Shown here: positions 7,863 to 14,892 of the stretch, one piece after another
Position numbering within the stretch: the first letter of the stretch is position 1
How the letters are laid out: each line of letters begins with the position of its first letter
From: Tumebacillus flagellatus
Lineage (GTDB): Bacteria > Bacillota > Bacilli > Tumebacillales > Tumebacillaceae
DNA length: 64,000 nucleotides
Direction: 5' to 3'
Assembly: GCF_000714935.1 (NCBI RefSeq)
Contig: NZ_JMIR01000016.1
Coordinates: forward strand, 1-64,000
Notes under the pieces: generated by a model
What the model saw: the letters and a program-made list of their open reading frames with translations, nothing else
Databases searched by the model: none
Told to the model about the DNA's origin: nothing
Made by a program: the position numbers and the translations under genes

Positions 7863-8147
7863 ATGGCTCCAGACGACAAAAAACCGACGCCGCCGAAGAA
7901 AGCCGTCGCCTTGCAGTACGACAGCGAGCGCGATACCGCTCCGCGCATCGTCGCTTCGGGGCGGGGGGCAGTGGCGGAGAACATCTTGAACCTCGCGCAA
8001 GACGCCGGGGTGCCGATGCACGAAGACCGTGCGCTCGTCGAAACCCTTCTCGCGTTTGAAATCGGCAAAGAAATCCCCGCCGAACTCTACCAAGTCGTGG
8101 CGGAAGTCCTCGCTTTCGTGCAACGCCTTGACAAGCGGGAACGTTGA
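7863..8147 (+). CDS. ylqH: YlqH: stand-alone FlhB C-terminal domain homologue, 94 aa
   Basis: The protein aligns with the cytoplasmic C-terminal part of FlhB downstream of the NPTH cleavage site: AVALQYD, AP.IVASGRGAVAENI, GVP, LVETLLAFEIGKEIPAELYQVVAEVLAFV. The full-length FlhB at 46163-47239 carries the same run. There is no membrane region and no NPTH autocleavage motif. It starts 22 nt after ylqG behind AAGGAGGAGG. In other bacteria such FlhB-C paralogues can support export switching; its role here is unknown. Confidence 0.85.
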   Translation: MAPDDKKPTPPKKAVALQYDSERDTAPRIVASGRGAVAENILNLAQDAGVPMHEDRALVETLLAFEIGKEIPAELYQVVAEVLAFVQRLDKRER

Positions 8148-8217
8148 CAAGTTTCCAGCCCCCCAAAAAACAACTTCCTACACAACTTCATACACAACTG
8201 AATAGAGGTGCCTCCCC

Positions 8218-8694
8218 ATGACCAACCGACGACCCGAAACCCGCAAACAACTCGACCCGCGCGAGCAAACCGATGTTCGCAAGCAGCTCGCCGCTCGTGC
8301 GCATCACGGCTCTCGCAATCAGCCCGACCTCCGCAAGCAACTCGGAGATTTCGGCGAAGGCGTAGCTTCCGAATACCTCCTTCGCGGCGGCTACACCATT
8401 CTCGCCCGCAATTGGCGGCGGCGGGGAGGAGAGTTGGACATCGTGGCGACCGACGGCAGGGCGTTGGTGTTCGTCGAAGTCCGCACCCGCTCGACCCGCC
8501 ATTTCGGCACCGCCGAAGAGTCGGTGGATTGGCGCAAACAGCGCCAAGTACGGAAGATGGCCTCCTGCTTTCTCTACGAAGGAGAAGCGGGGGAGAACGG
8601 GTATCGGGACATCCGCTTTGATGTCGTGACCGTCTATGTGGATCGTGACTCCGGAGAAGTCCGGAGCATCCGGCACCTCCCGCATGCGTTTTAG
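8218..8694 (+). CDS. YraN family protein (UPF0102, nuclease-like fold)
   Basis: The UPF0102 hallmarks are present: LGDFGEGVASEYLLRGGY, ILARNWRRRGGELDIVA and LVFVEVRTRS, i.e. the Glu, Asp and Glu-x-Lys/Arg pattern of a Holliday-junction-resolvase-like fold. The function of the family is unsettled. The 158-aa protein has an unusual 36-residue N-terminal extension in which RKQL occurs at 9-12 and 21-24 before the conserved RKQLG at 39-43. ATG 8218 has GAGGTG upstream, supporting the long form. YraN is often found near rnhB and comM. Confidence 0.9.
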   Translation: MTNRRPETRKQLDPREQTDVRKQLAARAHHGSRNQPDLRKQLGDFGEGVASEYLLRGGYTILARNWRRRGGELDIVATDGRALVFVEVRTRSTRHFGTAEESVDWRKQRQVRKMASCFLYEGEAGENGYRDIRFDVVTVYVDRDSGEVRSIRHLPHAF

Positions 8695-8703
8695 CCCAAA
8701 ACC

Positions 8704-8744
8704 GCAAAAAAGACCGTGTTCCGCGCAGGAACCCGGTCTTTTTT
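8704..8744 (+). terminator. Bidirectional terminator between yraN and the minus-strand gene at 8761
   Basis: A long stem runs from AAAAAGACCG...TTCC to GGAA...CGGTCTTTTT, with A- and T-tracts on both sides. It serves convergent genes ending at 8694 (+) and 8761 (-). Confidence 0.85.
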
Positions 8745-8760
8745 GCGTGGTGGCTTTGAC

Positions 8761-9336
8761 TTACTGCTTTTTCGCAAGTCCTTTGCCTTTGACATCGAAC
8801 TCGTAGGAGCTTCCCTTGACCGCTTTCATCGACAGCTTGCCGTTGCCGTCCGCCGTGATCTTCATCGAGCCGGCTTTCTCCTTCGTTACGATCCGGTCTT
8901 CGGTGGTGGTGATACCGTCCGCATCGGTCGTTCTGACGATGATCACGCCTTGATCCGTGTCGCCCGCCAATTGACCTGCGTAGACTTGGACAAGTTGGCC
9001 GCCCTCTTGCTTTTGCCACATGTTGGTGATCGTCACGTCTTCCGAATGGAACGGCGGCGTGAACGAATCGAGAATGCCGGTCGGCAGTTGCTCGTGGTTG
9101 ACCGGCTTGAGCGACGTGTCGGTCGATTTCGGAGCCGGTTTCGCGGCGTTTTCTTTCAACTTCGCGTAGTTGTCTTCAATCGCTTGCTTGGCGAGCGGAA
9201 GCGAGTCCATCGGAGCGCGGGAAGTTGCGCTCGCCGCAACCGCGGTGATGCCGAGTGCCAACACACCGAGCCCGAGCAACACCGCGACGCGCGAAGACTT
9301 TTTCTGCGTTTGTTTTTTCGAGGCTTGTTTCTTCAT
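8761..9336 (-). CDS. Unrecognised membrane-anchored extracytoplasmic protein, 191 aa
   Basis: I do not recognise this protein. A Lys/Ser/Gln-rich cytoplasmic start (residues 1-17) is followed by one hydrophobic segment (about 18-36, VAVLLGLGVLALGITAVAA), a helical stretch and a probable beta-rich C-terminal domain with a lysine-rich end. There is no lipobox and no sortase signal. It lies 26 nt downstream of the secreted protein at 9363-10337 on the same strand with its own AAGGAGGGAC site, so the two probably form an operon ending at 8704-8744. Confidence 0.7.
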   Translation of the reverse strand: MKKQASKKQTQKKSSRVAVLLGLGVLALGITAVAASATSRAPMDSLPLAKQAIEDNYAKLKENAAKPAPKSTDTSLKPVNHEQLPTGILDSFTPPFHSEDVTITNMWQKQEGGQLVQVYAGQLAGDTDQGVIIVRTTDADGITTTEDRIVTKEKAGSMKITADGNGKLSMKAVKGSSYEFDVKGKGLAKKQ

Positions 9337-9362
9337 TGGATTGTCCCTCCTTCAGCGGTGGA

Positions 9363-10337
9363 TTAAGCGCCGGTGCCCCAAGAAATGTCGGTCGACCAAC
9401 GGACGGAACTTGCGGTGCGGGAATCGGAGTTGACTGCGTTGTACAACTGGGTCCAGCCTGCAGACGGGGTGTTGTCCGTGCCGCTGCAAGTGCCGGCACA
9501 AGCGTTATACTGTGTCATCGCGCCGGAGAACGTGATCTTGCCTTGGGAGTCGTTCAGATAGCCCCAGAGCGAGATTTGTTGCCACTGGGTGGCGTTCGTG
9601 CCGGTCGTGTTGTAGATTTCCGGAAGAGCAAAGCCTGCCGGAACCCCCCACGTCACGTAGTAGACATCGCCTTGCGTCCATCCGTTGTTGCAGGTTCCGC
9701 CTTGCGATTTCGGGCAGCCGCCGGCATCGCCGTAGTTATAGAGCCCGTATTGATGCGAGCCGTTGTAGCCGTTTGCCCACGCTTTGGTGGTCGAAGCGCT
9801 GTTCCAGGAAGTTTCCATGTCGCAGCCGCCTGCAGCGGAGATCCAGTTGGAGTATCCTTGGCTGGACAGCCAAGAGTTTGCGTTGTTCACCGCGACCGCC
9901 AGAGCGGCGCCGTGAGCGGACGTTACATAGGAACCGTAGTTGGAAGTGCCTGCGACGATGCGAACCGTGGACGGGTTGGAGCCCGTGCAGGTGTAGAAGC
10001 CCTTCGCGTAGTTTTCAACCGCGGAGGTGACGCCCGCCATGGAGATAAACCCGTTGCCGAACGTGGACATGCCTTGCACGCCGCCGGAGACGAGCGGTTG
10101 CCCGAAGTCGAGGACGACGATGTTGTCGTACGTCAGACCCGCGTTCTTGTCTTTCGTACCGAGGGAGCACCCCATGTTGTAGAACGTGTTGGTGTCCGTG
10201 TACGTGACATAATGACTGAGCGTGGAGGGCGGTGCGGATGCGGCAAACGATGCGTTCGCAAACCAAGGCGCGAACAAGAAGGCAAAAAGAGAAAAAATAA
10301 CGAATGCTGCGGTCTTGCTGTTAAACCATTTACGCAT
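9363..10337 (-). CDS. Secreted Cys-rich protein of unknown function, 324 aa
   Basis: An N-terminal signal peptide (residues 1-34, hydrophobic core FVIFSLFAFLF, likely cleavage near ANASFAA) precedes about 290 residues rich in Gly, Ser, Thr, Asn and aromatic residues. Seven cysteines occur (in GCSLG, YTCTG, GGCDM, GGCPK, GTCNN, NACAG, GTCSG), which is unusual for exported proteins of this group. Alternating strand-like segments (NIVVLDFGQP, VRIVAGTSNYG, YYVTWGVPAGF) suggest a barrel resembling glycoside-hydrolase folds, but I cannot assign a family. The RBS is AAGGAAGGTG. A promoter lies at 10388-10417. Confidence 0.75.
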   Translation of the reverse strand: MRKWFNSKTAAFVIFSLFAFLFAPWFANASFAASAPPSTLSHYVTYTDTNTFYNMGCSLGTKDKNAGLTYDNIVVLDFGQPLVSGGVQGMSTFGNGFISMAGVTSAVENYAKGFYTCTGSNPSTVRIVAGTSNYGSYVTSAHGAALAVAVNNANSWLSSQGYSNWISAAGGCDMETSWNSASTTKAWANGYNGSHQYGLYNYGDAGGCPKSQGGTCNNGWTQGDVYYVTWGVPAGFALPEIYNTTGTNATQWQQISLWGYLNDSQGKITFSGAMTQYNACAGTCSGTDNTPSAGWTQLYNAVNSDSRTASSVRWSTDISWGTGA

Positions 10338-10387
10338 GCTTGATACACCTTCCTTTCAATGTAATGGAAATGAATGTTTATGTAGTC

Positions 10388-10417
10388 ATGTTACTAGATA
10401 TTAGTTAATGTCGTCAA
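10388..10417 (-). promoter_or_regulatory. Candidate promoter for the secreted Cys-rich protein operon
   Basis: On the minus strand, TTGACG (10412-10417), an 18-nt spacer and TAACAT (10388-10393) lie about 50 nt upstream of the start codon, in an AT-rich island. The 7-mer ACTAGAT occurs twice on +, at 10393-10399 and 10417-10423, flanking the spacer. Confidence 0.55.
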
Positions 10418-10474
10418 CTAGATTTCATAAACCGTATTAAAAATAAATATCAAAACAAAATACTCTCCCCGTAA

Positions 10475-10505
10475 GAAAAAAGACCCCATCTGCACCGATG
10501 GAGTC
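10475..10505 (-). terminator. Terminator after the GNAT gene (minus strand)
   Basis: Read on the minus strand, GACTCCATC pairs with GATGGGGTC (one G-T pair) around a 6-nt loop, followed by TTTTTT. It is 13 nt beyond the acetyltransferase stop. Confidence 0.8.
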
Positions 10506-10517
10506 CCGTCTGCCAAC

Positions 10518-11042
10518 CTATTTTGTTTGTCTGTTTGCGAGCTCGCCGCCCGGCCGCAAGCGGGCCATGAGAATCTCATCCACAAACCGCCCCTGCGAAA
10601 AGTTCGCCCCGACTTTACGCCCCTCAACGACGAAGCCCACGCGTTCATACAGCTGCTGCGCCCGCGGGTTGTGGGACAGCACGCCGAGCTCCAACCGCTC
10701 CAAGCGCAACCAATTGTCGGCGAGGTCGATCACTTTTTTCAGCATCGCCGTGCCGACCCCTTGCCCGTGCGCGGCGGTGTCAACGAACAAGTAGAGGTAT
10801 CCGATGTGCGCGCGCCGCCCTTGGAATACCGACAGCCCGATATGTCCGACCACGCGCCCGTCGATCTCCGCAACAAACTGATGGCTGTTAGGTTGCGGCT
10901 TTGCAAACTGCTCTTGCACCGTCTCCAGCCGCATGCTCGGTGTATACAGCACATACGGCAACACGTCATCCTGCAACCCGATCTCCCAAATTCGCTCCGC
11001 ATCGCTCGCCCGCACAGGCCGAATGTGAATCTTGTTGTCCAT
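10518..11042 (-). CDS. GNAT family N-acetyltransferase
   Basis: This is a 174-aa acetyl-CoA-dependent acetyltransferase. The fold runs from IHIRPVRASDAERIWEI through FVAEIDGRVVGHIGL, IGYLYLFVDTAAHGQGVGTAML (motif A, pyrophosphate loop GQGVGT) to SHNPRAQQLYERVGF and EGRKV, typical of the RimI/PhnO-like group; the substrate is not predictable. The start is ATG 11042 behind GGGGAGG; the longer upstream frame is unlikely to be translated. It is flanked by its own terminator and divergent from yneF. Confidence 0.9.
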   Translation of the reverse strand: MDNKIHIRPVRASDAERIWEIGLQDDVLPYVLYTPSMRLETVQEQFAKPQPNSHQFVAEIDGRVVGHIGLSVFQGRRAHIGYLYLFVDTAAHGQGVGTAMLKKVIDLADNWLRLERLELGVLSHNPRAQQLYERVGFVVEGRKVGANFSQGRFVDEILMARLRPGGELANRQTK

Positions 11043-11123
11043 CACGTCACGTCCTCCCCGAATCTTTCCTCTCTCATACATTCTACAGGAGTTTGGACAA
11101 CAGTGGAATTCCCAACAAGTTCT

Positions 11124-11135
11124 GTAGTATACTAC
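11124..11135. promoter_or_regulatory. 12-bp perfect palindrome upstream of yneF
   Basis: GTAGTATACTAC is its own reverse complement and contains a possible -10 TATACT (11128-11133). It lies between the divergent GNAT and yneF genes, 33 nt before the yneF ATG. No good -35 is visible at the right spacing. It may be an operator or a chance palindrome. Confidence 0.4.
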
Positions 11136-11167
11136 TAGGGATAAGACAAGTAGGGGGCTAACTCTCA

Positions 11168-11431
11168 ATGGCAACAACTCTTATAGCAATTGGTACCTTT
11201 ATTGTAGGTCTGGTGTTGGGCGCGCTCGGCGGCGTCTACTACCTGCGCAACAAGATGCAGAACATGACGATGTCCGACTCGGAGATCGCAGCGATGGCGA
11301 AGGGCATGGGCATGAACCTTAACCAGAAGCAATTGGCACAGATTCAGCGCCGCATGAAGAACGCGCAATCCAACCAATCCAAGACCAAAGCCAACGCCAA
11401 GAAACAACCGACCAAATCTCCGAAAAAATAA
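11168..11431 (+). CDS. yneF: YneF family membrane protein (UPF0154), 87 aa
   Basis: A single N-terminal membrane segment (residues 4-25, IAIGTFIVGLVLGALGGVYYL) is followed by a short amphipathic region (SDSEIAAMAKGMGMNLNQKQLAQIQRRMK) matching the UPF0154 pattern around MGM..SQKK. The C-terminus is very rich in Lys, Gln and Ser. The family's function is unknown. ATG 11168 has AGGGGGC upstream, and a strong terminator follows. Confidence 0.85.
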   Translation: MATTLIAIGTFIVGLVLGALGGVYYLRNKMQNMTMSDSEIAAMAKGMGMNLNQKQLAQIQRRMKNAQSNQSKTKANAKKQPTKSPKK

Positions 11432-11435
11432 AGCA

Positions 11436-11475
11436 AAACGGCATGCCTGCGCCTGTGCAGACATGCCGTTTTTTC
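11436..11475 (+). terminator. Terminator after yneF
   Basis: The 10-bp stem AAACGGCATG/CATGCCGTTT (11436-11445 with 11462-11471) is followed by TTTT. Confidence 0.85.
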
Positions 11476-11512
11476 ATTCCTCATATAGATAGGGGAAAGG
11501 AGGGATGCTCGG

Positions 11513-11749
11513 ATGAAAATCGGGTCCCCGCTGTGGAAGTTCAAGACGCGCCTGCGCCGCAATCCGCGGCTGCTGCTCGCCCCGCTCCTCTTGCTGCTCG
11601 TGCTCTTGCTCGGCAGTTTCGCTGTCAAAGCTGCCCACGGCCTCGCCGCAGCCGCCGCGATGCTCTGGATCACCGTGGGCGTTGCCGTCGGTTTTTTGCT
11701 CGGACGCATCACCACACCCAAACCTTTTCCACGCAAAAAAACTCGCTAG
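11513..11749 (+). CDS. Small two-helix membrane protein, unknown, 78 aa
   Basis: I do not recognise this gene. A basic start (KFKTRLRRNPR) is followed by two hydrophobic segments: LLLAPLLLLLVLLLGSFAV (about 20-38) and an Ala/Gly-rich one (about 44-64), then a basic tail KPFPRKKTR. The ribosome site AAAGGAGGG is strong. Its TAG stop sits in the stem of a terminator shared with the convergent deacetylase gene. Codon use matches the neighbours. Confidence 0.65.
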   Translation: MKIGSPLWKFKTRLRRNPRLLLAPLLLLLVLLLGSFAVKAAHGLAAAAAMLWITVGVAVGFLLGRITTPKPFPRKKTR

Positions 11750-11770
11750 TCACACGCCCAGCGAGTTTTT
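11736..11770. terminator. Bidirectional terminator shared by convergent genes at 11749/11750
   Basis: The stem AAAAACTCGCT/AGCGAGTTTTT has A and T tracts on both strands. Both flanking stop codons (+ at 11747-11749, - at 11750-11752) fall within the hairpin. Confidence 0.8.
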
Positions 11771-12481
11771 GGATACGGTTTGCTGTTGGTCTTTCAGATA
11801 CTCCTGCAAAGGCACGATGCGGTAGCCGTCGCGCGCAAGATCGTCCAAGATGCGCGGCAGAGACTTCACGGTCAGCGTTCGGTCGAGTTCGCCGTCGTGA
11901 GCGAGCAAGATCCCGCCGTGTCGTTCGTGAATCAGCTTTATCACACGCTGTTCCACTTGTTCCGGCGTGGTCGTCGTGTGGTTTTCCACGCAGACGTTCC
12001 AGAGGATCAACTGCTTGTCCAACTGTTCGGTGGAGTTGAGAATCGCGGGCGACACATTGCCGCGCGGCGGGCGGAAGAAGTGGGGGACGGGAAAGCTCGG
12101 GCCGAGTACAGAGGTCAGTGCGGCATCGCCGCCTTGCAATTCCGCCGTGACGCCGCCCGGTTTCATCGTTTCCAAGTGCGGGTGAGTCAGGGTATGGTTG
12201 GCGATGGTGTGACCGTCTTGTTCAATTTGCTTGACCAAATCCGGATGTTCCAACGCGTTTTTGCCAACGATAAAAAACGTCGCTTGCAGGTGGCGTTTTT
12301 TCAGCATATCCAAAATCTTCGGGGTAAAGCGCGGGTCGGGCCCGTCGTCAAACGTCAGCGTGACCGTCTGAGGGGGAACGACCGAGACGGTCGGTTCCAC
12401 AGCCGCCACCGCTTTGGGGTGAGCAGGGAGCAGAACGACCACAGGAAGCAGCGCAGACAACAACAAGAACCATTTGCGCAT
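11750..12481 (-). CDS. Secreted polysaccharide deacetylase (NodB domain)
   Basis: This is a 243-aa exported carbohydrate esterase family 4 enzyme, likely acting on peptidoglycan or another N-acetylated wall polymer. A signal peptide (residues 1-28) precedes the NodB domain. Motif 1 TFDDGPD (43-49) gives the catalytic base and metal Asp, motif 2 NHTLTHPHL gives the two metal His, and motif 3 is RPPRGN. LLAHDG matches the C-terminal His motif. The start is ATG 12481 behind AGAGGAGA. A promoter fits at 12522-12551. Confidence 0.93.
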   Translation of the reverse strand: MRKWFLLLSALLPVVVLLPAHPKAVAAVEPTVSVVPPQTVTLTFDDGPDPRFTPKILDMLKKRHLQATFFIVGKNALEHPDLVKQIEQDGHTIANHTLTHPHLETMKPGGVTAELQGGDAALTSVLGPSFPVPHFFRPPRGNVSPAILNSTEQLDKQLILWNVCVENHTTTTPEQVEQRVIKLIHERHGGILLAHDGELDRTLTVKSLPRILDDLARDGYRIVPLQEYLKDQQQTVSKNSLGV

Positions 12482-12521
12482 GAGGCATTCTCCTCTCTCT
12501 GGCACTCAAATCTTCTTCCTT

Positions 12522-12551
12522 AGAATACGACTTTTCGGGGAGTCTCCGCAA
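12522..12551 (-). promoter_or_regulatory. Candidate promoter for the polysaccharide deacetylase
   Basis: On the minus strand, TTGCGG (12546-12551), an 18-nt spacer and TATTCT (12522-12527) lie about 40 nt upstream of the ATG. Confidence 0.5.
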
Positions 12552-12590
12552 CGCACAAATCTTGTTAAGCCGACCGTTCGTTTCATCCTC

Positions 12591-14120
12591 TCACAAAGTC
12601 GGATGGCGGTCCAACGAACGATACTGCACCGCTTCCGCCACATGCGCTTCTTCCACCGCCGCGCTCCCCGCCAGATCGGCGATCGTCCGCGCCACTTTCA
12701 AGACGCGTTCATACGCTCTGGCCGACAGCCCGAGCACGTCAAACGACTTCTCCAACAACGACCGCGCATCTGGCCCCAACTCGCAAAAAAAGCGCGTATC
12801 GCTCGACGACATCGAGGCGTTGTAAGGCGAAGTTCGATCGGGAAAACGCTTCGCCTGCACGTCCCGCGCCATCAATACCCGCGCGCCGATGTCGCGGGAG
12901 GACGGCTCTTGCGTCTGATTCACGATGTCTTGGTACGTCACGCGCGGCACTTCAATATGCAGATCGATTCGATCCAACAGCGGACCGGAGATTTTGCTTT
13001 GGTACTTCGCGATCTGCACCGGCGTGCAGGAGCAGGTCTTGTAATCCGACCCGTAGTACCCGCACGGGCAGGGATTCATCGCCGCCACCAGCAAAAAACG
13101 GCTGGGAAACGTATAGGTCGCCTGCGTCCGCGAGATCGTCACCTGCGCGTCTTCGAGCGGTTGGCGCAACATCTCCAACACCGACTTGCGAAACTCCGGC
13201 AACTCATCGAGAAACAGCACGCCGCCGTGCGCCAAACTCACTTCGCCAGGTCTTGGAATCGTGCCGCCGCCGATCAAGCCGCCGCTTGAGATCGTGTGGT
13301 GCGGCGTGCGAAACGGCCGGGTCTGCATCAAGCCGCCGTTGGCCGTCCGCAAACCCGCCACGCTGTGCACTTGCGTCACTTGAAGCGACTCTCTCGCCGT
13401 CAGCGGGGGCAGGATCGTCGGCACCCGCTTCGCCAACATCGTCTTGCCGCTGCCCGGCGGCCCGATCAGGAGGATGTTGTGATTGCCGGCCGCGGCGATC
13501 TCGAGCGCCCGTTTCACATGCGGTTGGCCTTTGATCTCGGAAAAATCCTCACGGCCCGACGGGAGGGCAGGTTCTGCCGAATCGTGCGGGCGGACGGGGG
13601 GAAGTTCTTTTTTTCCCATGAGCCAGAGCACGACGTCTCGCAGCGATTCGGCACCGATCACTTGCAACCCGCTGACGAGCGCCGCTTCTTGCGCACAGGA
13701 AGCGGGGGCGACCAGCGTGTAAAACCCGTGTTCCCGAGCGCCGAGCGCCAGAGATAACAGCCCGCGCACGGAGCGAAGCGTTCCGTCGAGCGCCAATTCG
13801 CCGACAAGTGCGACACCGTTGAGCCGTTGCGGGGGAATTTGCTCTTCGGCGACGAGGATGCCGAGCGCCAACCCTAAATCAAAGCCGGAACCCTCCTTGC
13901 GCAGATGCGCGGGCGCCAAATTGGCGGTGATGCGTTTCTGTGGAAACTCCAACCCGCAATTGCGCATCGCCGCCCGCACCCGGTCTTTCGCTTCCCGTAC
14001 CGAGTGTCCCGGCAACCCGACGATCTCAAAACCAGGCAACCCTTGCGCTAAGTCGATTTCCACTTGCACGACGACACCTTGCAAGCCATACAAAGCCAAC
14101 GTGTTTACTTGTGCATACAT
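12591..14120 (-). CDS. comM: ComM/YifB family Mg chelatase-like AAA+ ATPase
   Basis: ComM is a hexameric helicase that promotes branch migration during natural transformation. The 509-aa protein has an N-terminal Lon-like ChlI domain (VEIDLAQGLPGFEIVGLP, GSGFDLGLALGIL), then AAA+ Walker A GPPGSGKT, Walker B VLFLDELPE, the MNPCPCGYYG cysteine box and the C-terminal Mg_chelatase_C region (SARAYERVLKVARTIADL). ATG 14120 has GGAGGGG upstream. With dprA (21232) it suggests natural competence, which is inference. It is divergent from the tiny zinc-ribbon gene at 14423. Confidence 0.95.
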   Translation of the reverse strand: MYAQVNTLALYGLQGVVVQVEIDLAQGLPGFEIVGLPGHSVREAKDRVRAAMRNCGLEFPQKRITANLAPAHLRKEGSGFDLGLALGILVAEEQIPPQRLNGVALVGELALDGTLRSVRGLLSLALGAREHGFYTLVAPASCAQEAALVSGLQVIGAESLRDVVLWLMGKKELPPVRPHDSAEPALPSGREDFSEIKGQPHVKRALEIAAAGNHNILLIGPPGSGKTMLAKRVPTILPPLTARESLQVTQVHSVAGLRTANGGLMQTRPFRTPHHTISSGGLIGGGTIPRPGEVSLAHGGVLFLDELPEFRKSVLEMLRQPLEDAQVTISRTQATYTFPSRFLLVAAMNPCPCGYYGSDYKTCSCTPVQIAKYQSKISGPLLDRIDLHIEVPRVTYQDIVNQTQEPSSRDIGARVLMARDVQAKRFPDRTSPYNASMSSSDTRFFCELGPDARSLLEKSFDVLGLSARAYERVLKVARTIADLAGSAAVEEAHVAEAVQYRSLDRHPTL

Positions 14121-14422
14121 GTCTAAACCCCTCCTGCAACTGTGCAACCAGAAGTAAGAGATCCCGAAGGCTCTCTCGTGCAAAGGTCCACCCAAGGGCT
14201 TCTCCCGCACACGTATGGAATTTTTCGAGGGTTTTCGTCAAAAAAGAAAAGGGAATTGTACAGAATCGTCGACATCTGCATATGAATAGAAGGGTGAGGG
14301 ATGAGGAGATTGGCACTGTGGAGATGTGTGACAATATTTCTACGATCCGAAAGAGCTTGTCGCACAAGTGGAGAGTTTCGTTTATAATGGAAGTAGAGTT
14401 ATTTGTAAAGGAGGTGAAAGGG
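14121..14422. other. Intergenic region between comM and the zinc-ribbon gene (302 bp)
   Basis: No gene is supported here. It holds a weak minus-strand promoter candidate for comM (TTGACG at 14236-14241, 18-nt spacer, CATACG at 14212-14217). A consensus TATAAT at 14383-14388 faces the + gene. The stretch is more AT-rich than its neighbours. Confidence 0.5.
14383..14388 (+). promoter_or_regulatory. -10 element for the zinc-ribbon gene
   Basis: A consensus TATAAT lies 35 nt before the TTG start. The best -35, TTGTCG, is 20 nt upstream, which is longer than optimal, so the promoter may need an activator or be weak. Confidence 0.4.
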
Positions 14423-14560
14423 TTGGAATACGTGTGCCTCGACTGTGGTGGCTTCTTCGAGGGTGACGAAATCCGCCGATCCCAAAACCGATGCGAATCC
14501 TGTGAAGGTCTCAAATCGACAGAGGAACAAGGAGAGAGTCATGCTCAACGCGGCCTGTAA
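14423..14560 (+). CDS. Tiny zinc-ribbon protein, 45 aa, TTG start
   Basis: The ribosome site AAAGGAGGTGA (14407-14417) is nearly perfect and points to TTG 14423 as start. The protein begins LEYVCLDCGGFF and continues to CESC, so it has two CxxC knuckles 19 residues apart, a rubredoxin-like or zinc-ribbon layout. The tail is charged. Function is unknown. A strong terminator follows at 14581-14623. An in-frame ATG at 14388 overlaps the -10 element and is unlikely as start. Confidence 0.7.
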   Translation: MEYVCLDCGGFFEGDEIRRSQNRCESCEGLKSTEEQGESHAQRGL

Positions 14561-14580
14561 AACTGAAGACGAAGAGAAAT

Positions 14581-14623
14581 CGTAAACGCCCCCGACGGTA
14601 AAAGTTGGGGGCGTTACGTTTTG
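14581..14623 (+). terminator. Terminator after the zinc-ribbon gene
   Basis: A long GC-rich stem (ACGCCCCCGAC with GTTGGGGGCGT, extended by CGTAA/TTACG with one bulge) is followed by TTTTG. Confidence 0.75.
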
Positions 14624-14673
14624 TCCGAACGACATATGCTAGAGATACTTCGAAGCAAGGAGGAGGCCCGTCC

Positions 14674-14892
14674 ATGTTCAAAGTCCAGTTGTACAACGAT
14701 GCCTTCCACCACATGATGCAGCACGACAAGTCGATGGATGGCTTTTATCCGAAAAACAGCGCCATCGTCGAGAAGGAGATGTCGAGCGAGGAGTTTGACA
14801 ACTTCTGCAAAAAGCACAATCTCGTCCCGTACAAAACCCACTTGCGCAACTACCATCACAACTACATCGCGGGGGATTTCAGCGAGATCTGA
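14674..14892 (+). CDS. Unknown 72-aa protein
   Basis: I do not recognise this gene. The AAGGAGGAGG ribosome site 7 nt before ATG 14674 is strong. The protein is rich in His, Asn and Tyr (FHHMMQHDK, NYHHNYIAG) with a charged middle (VEKEMSSEEFDNFCKKHN); no membrane segment is seen. Its last 14 nt overlap the 3' end of the convergent minus gene at 14879. No + terminator is seen until 15357-15382, so its transcript may run antisense across that gene. Confidence 0.65.
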   Translation: MFKVQLYNDAFHHMMQHDKSMDGFYPKNSAIVEKEMSSEEFDNFCKKHNLVPYKTHLRNYHHNYIAGDFSEI

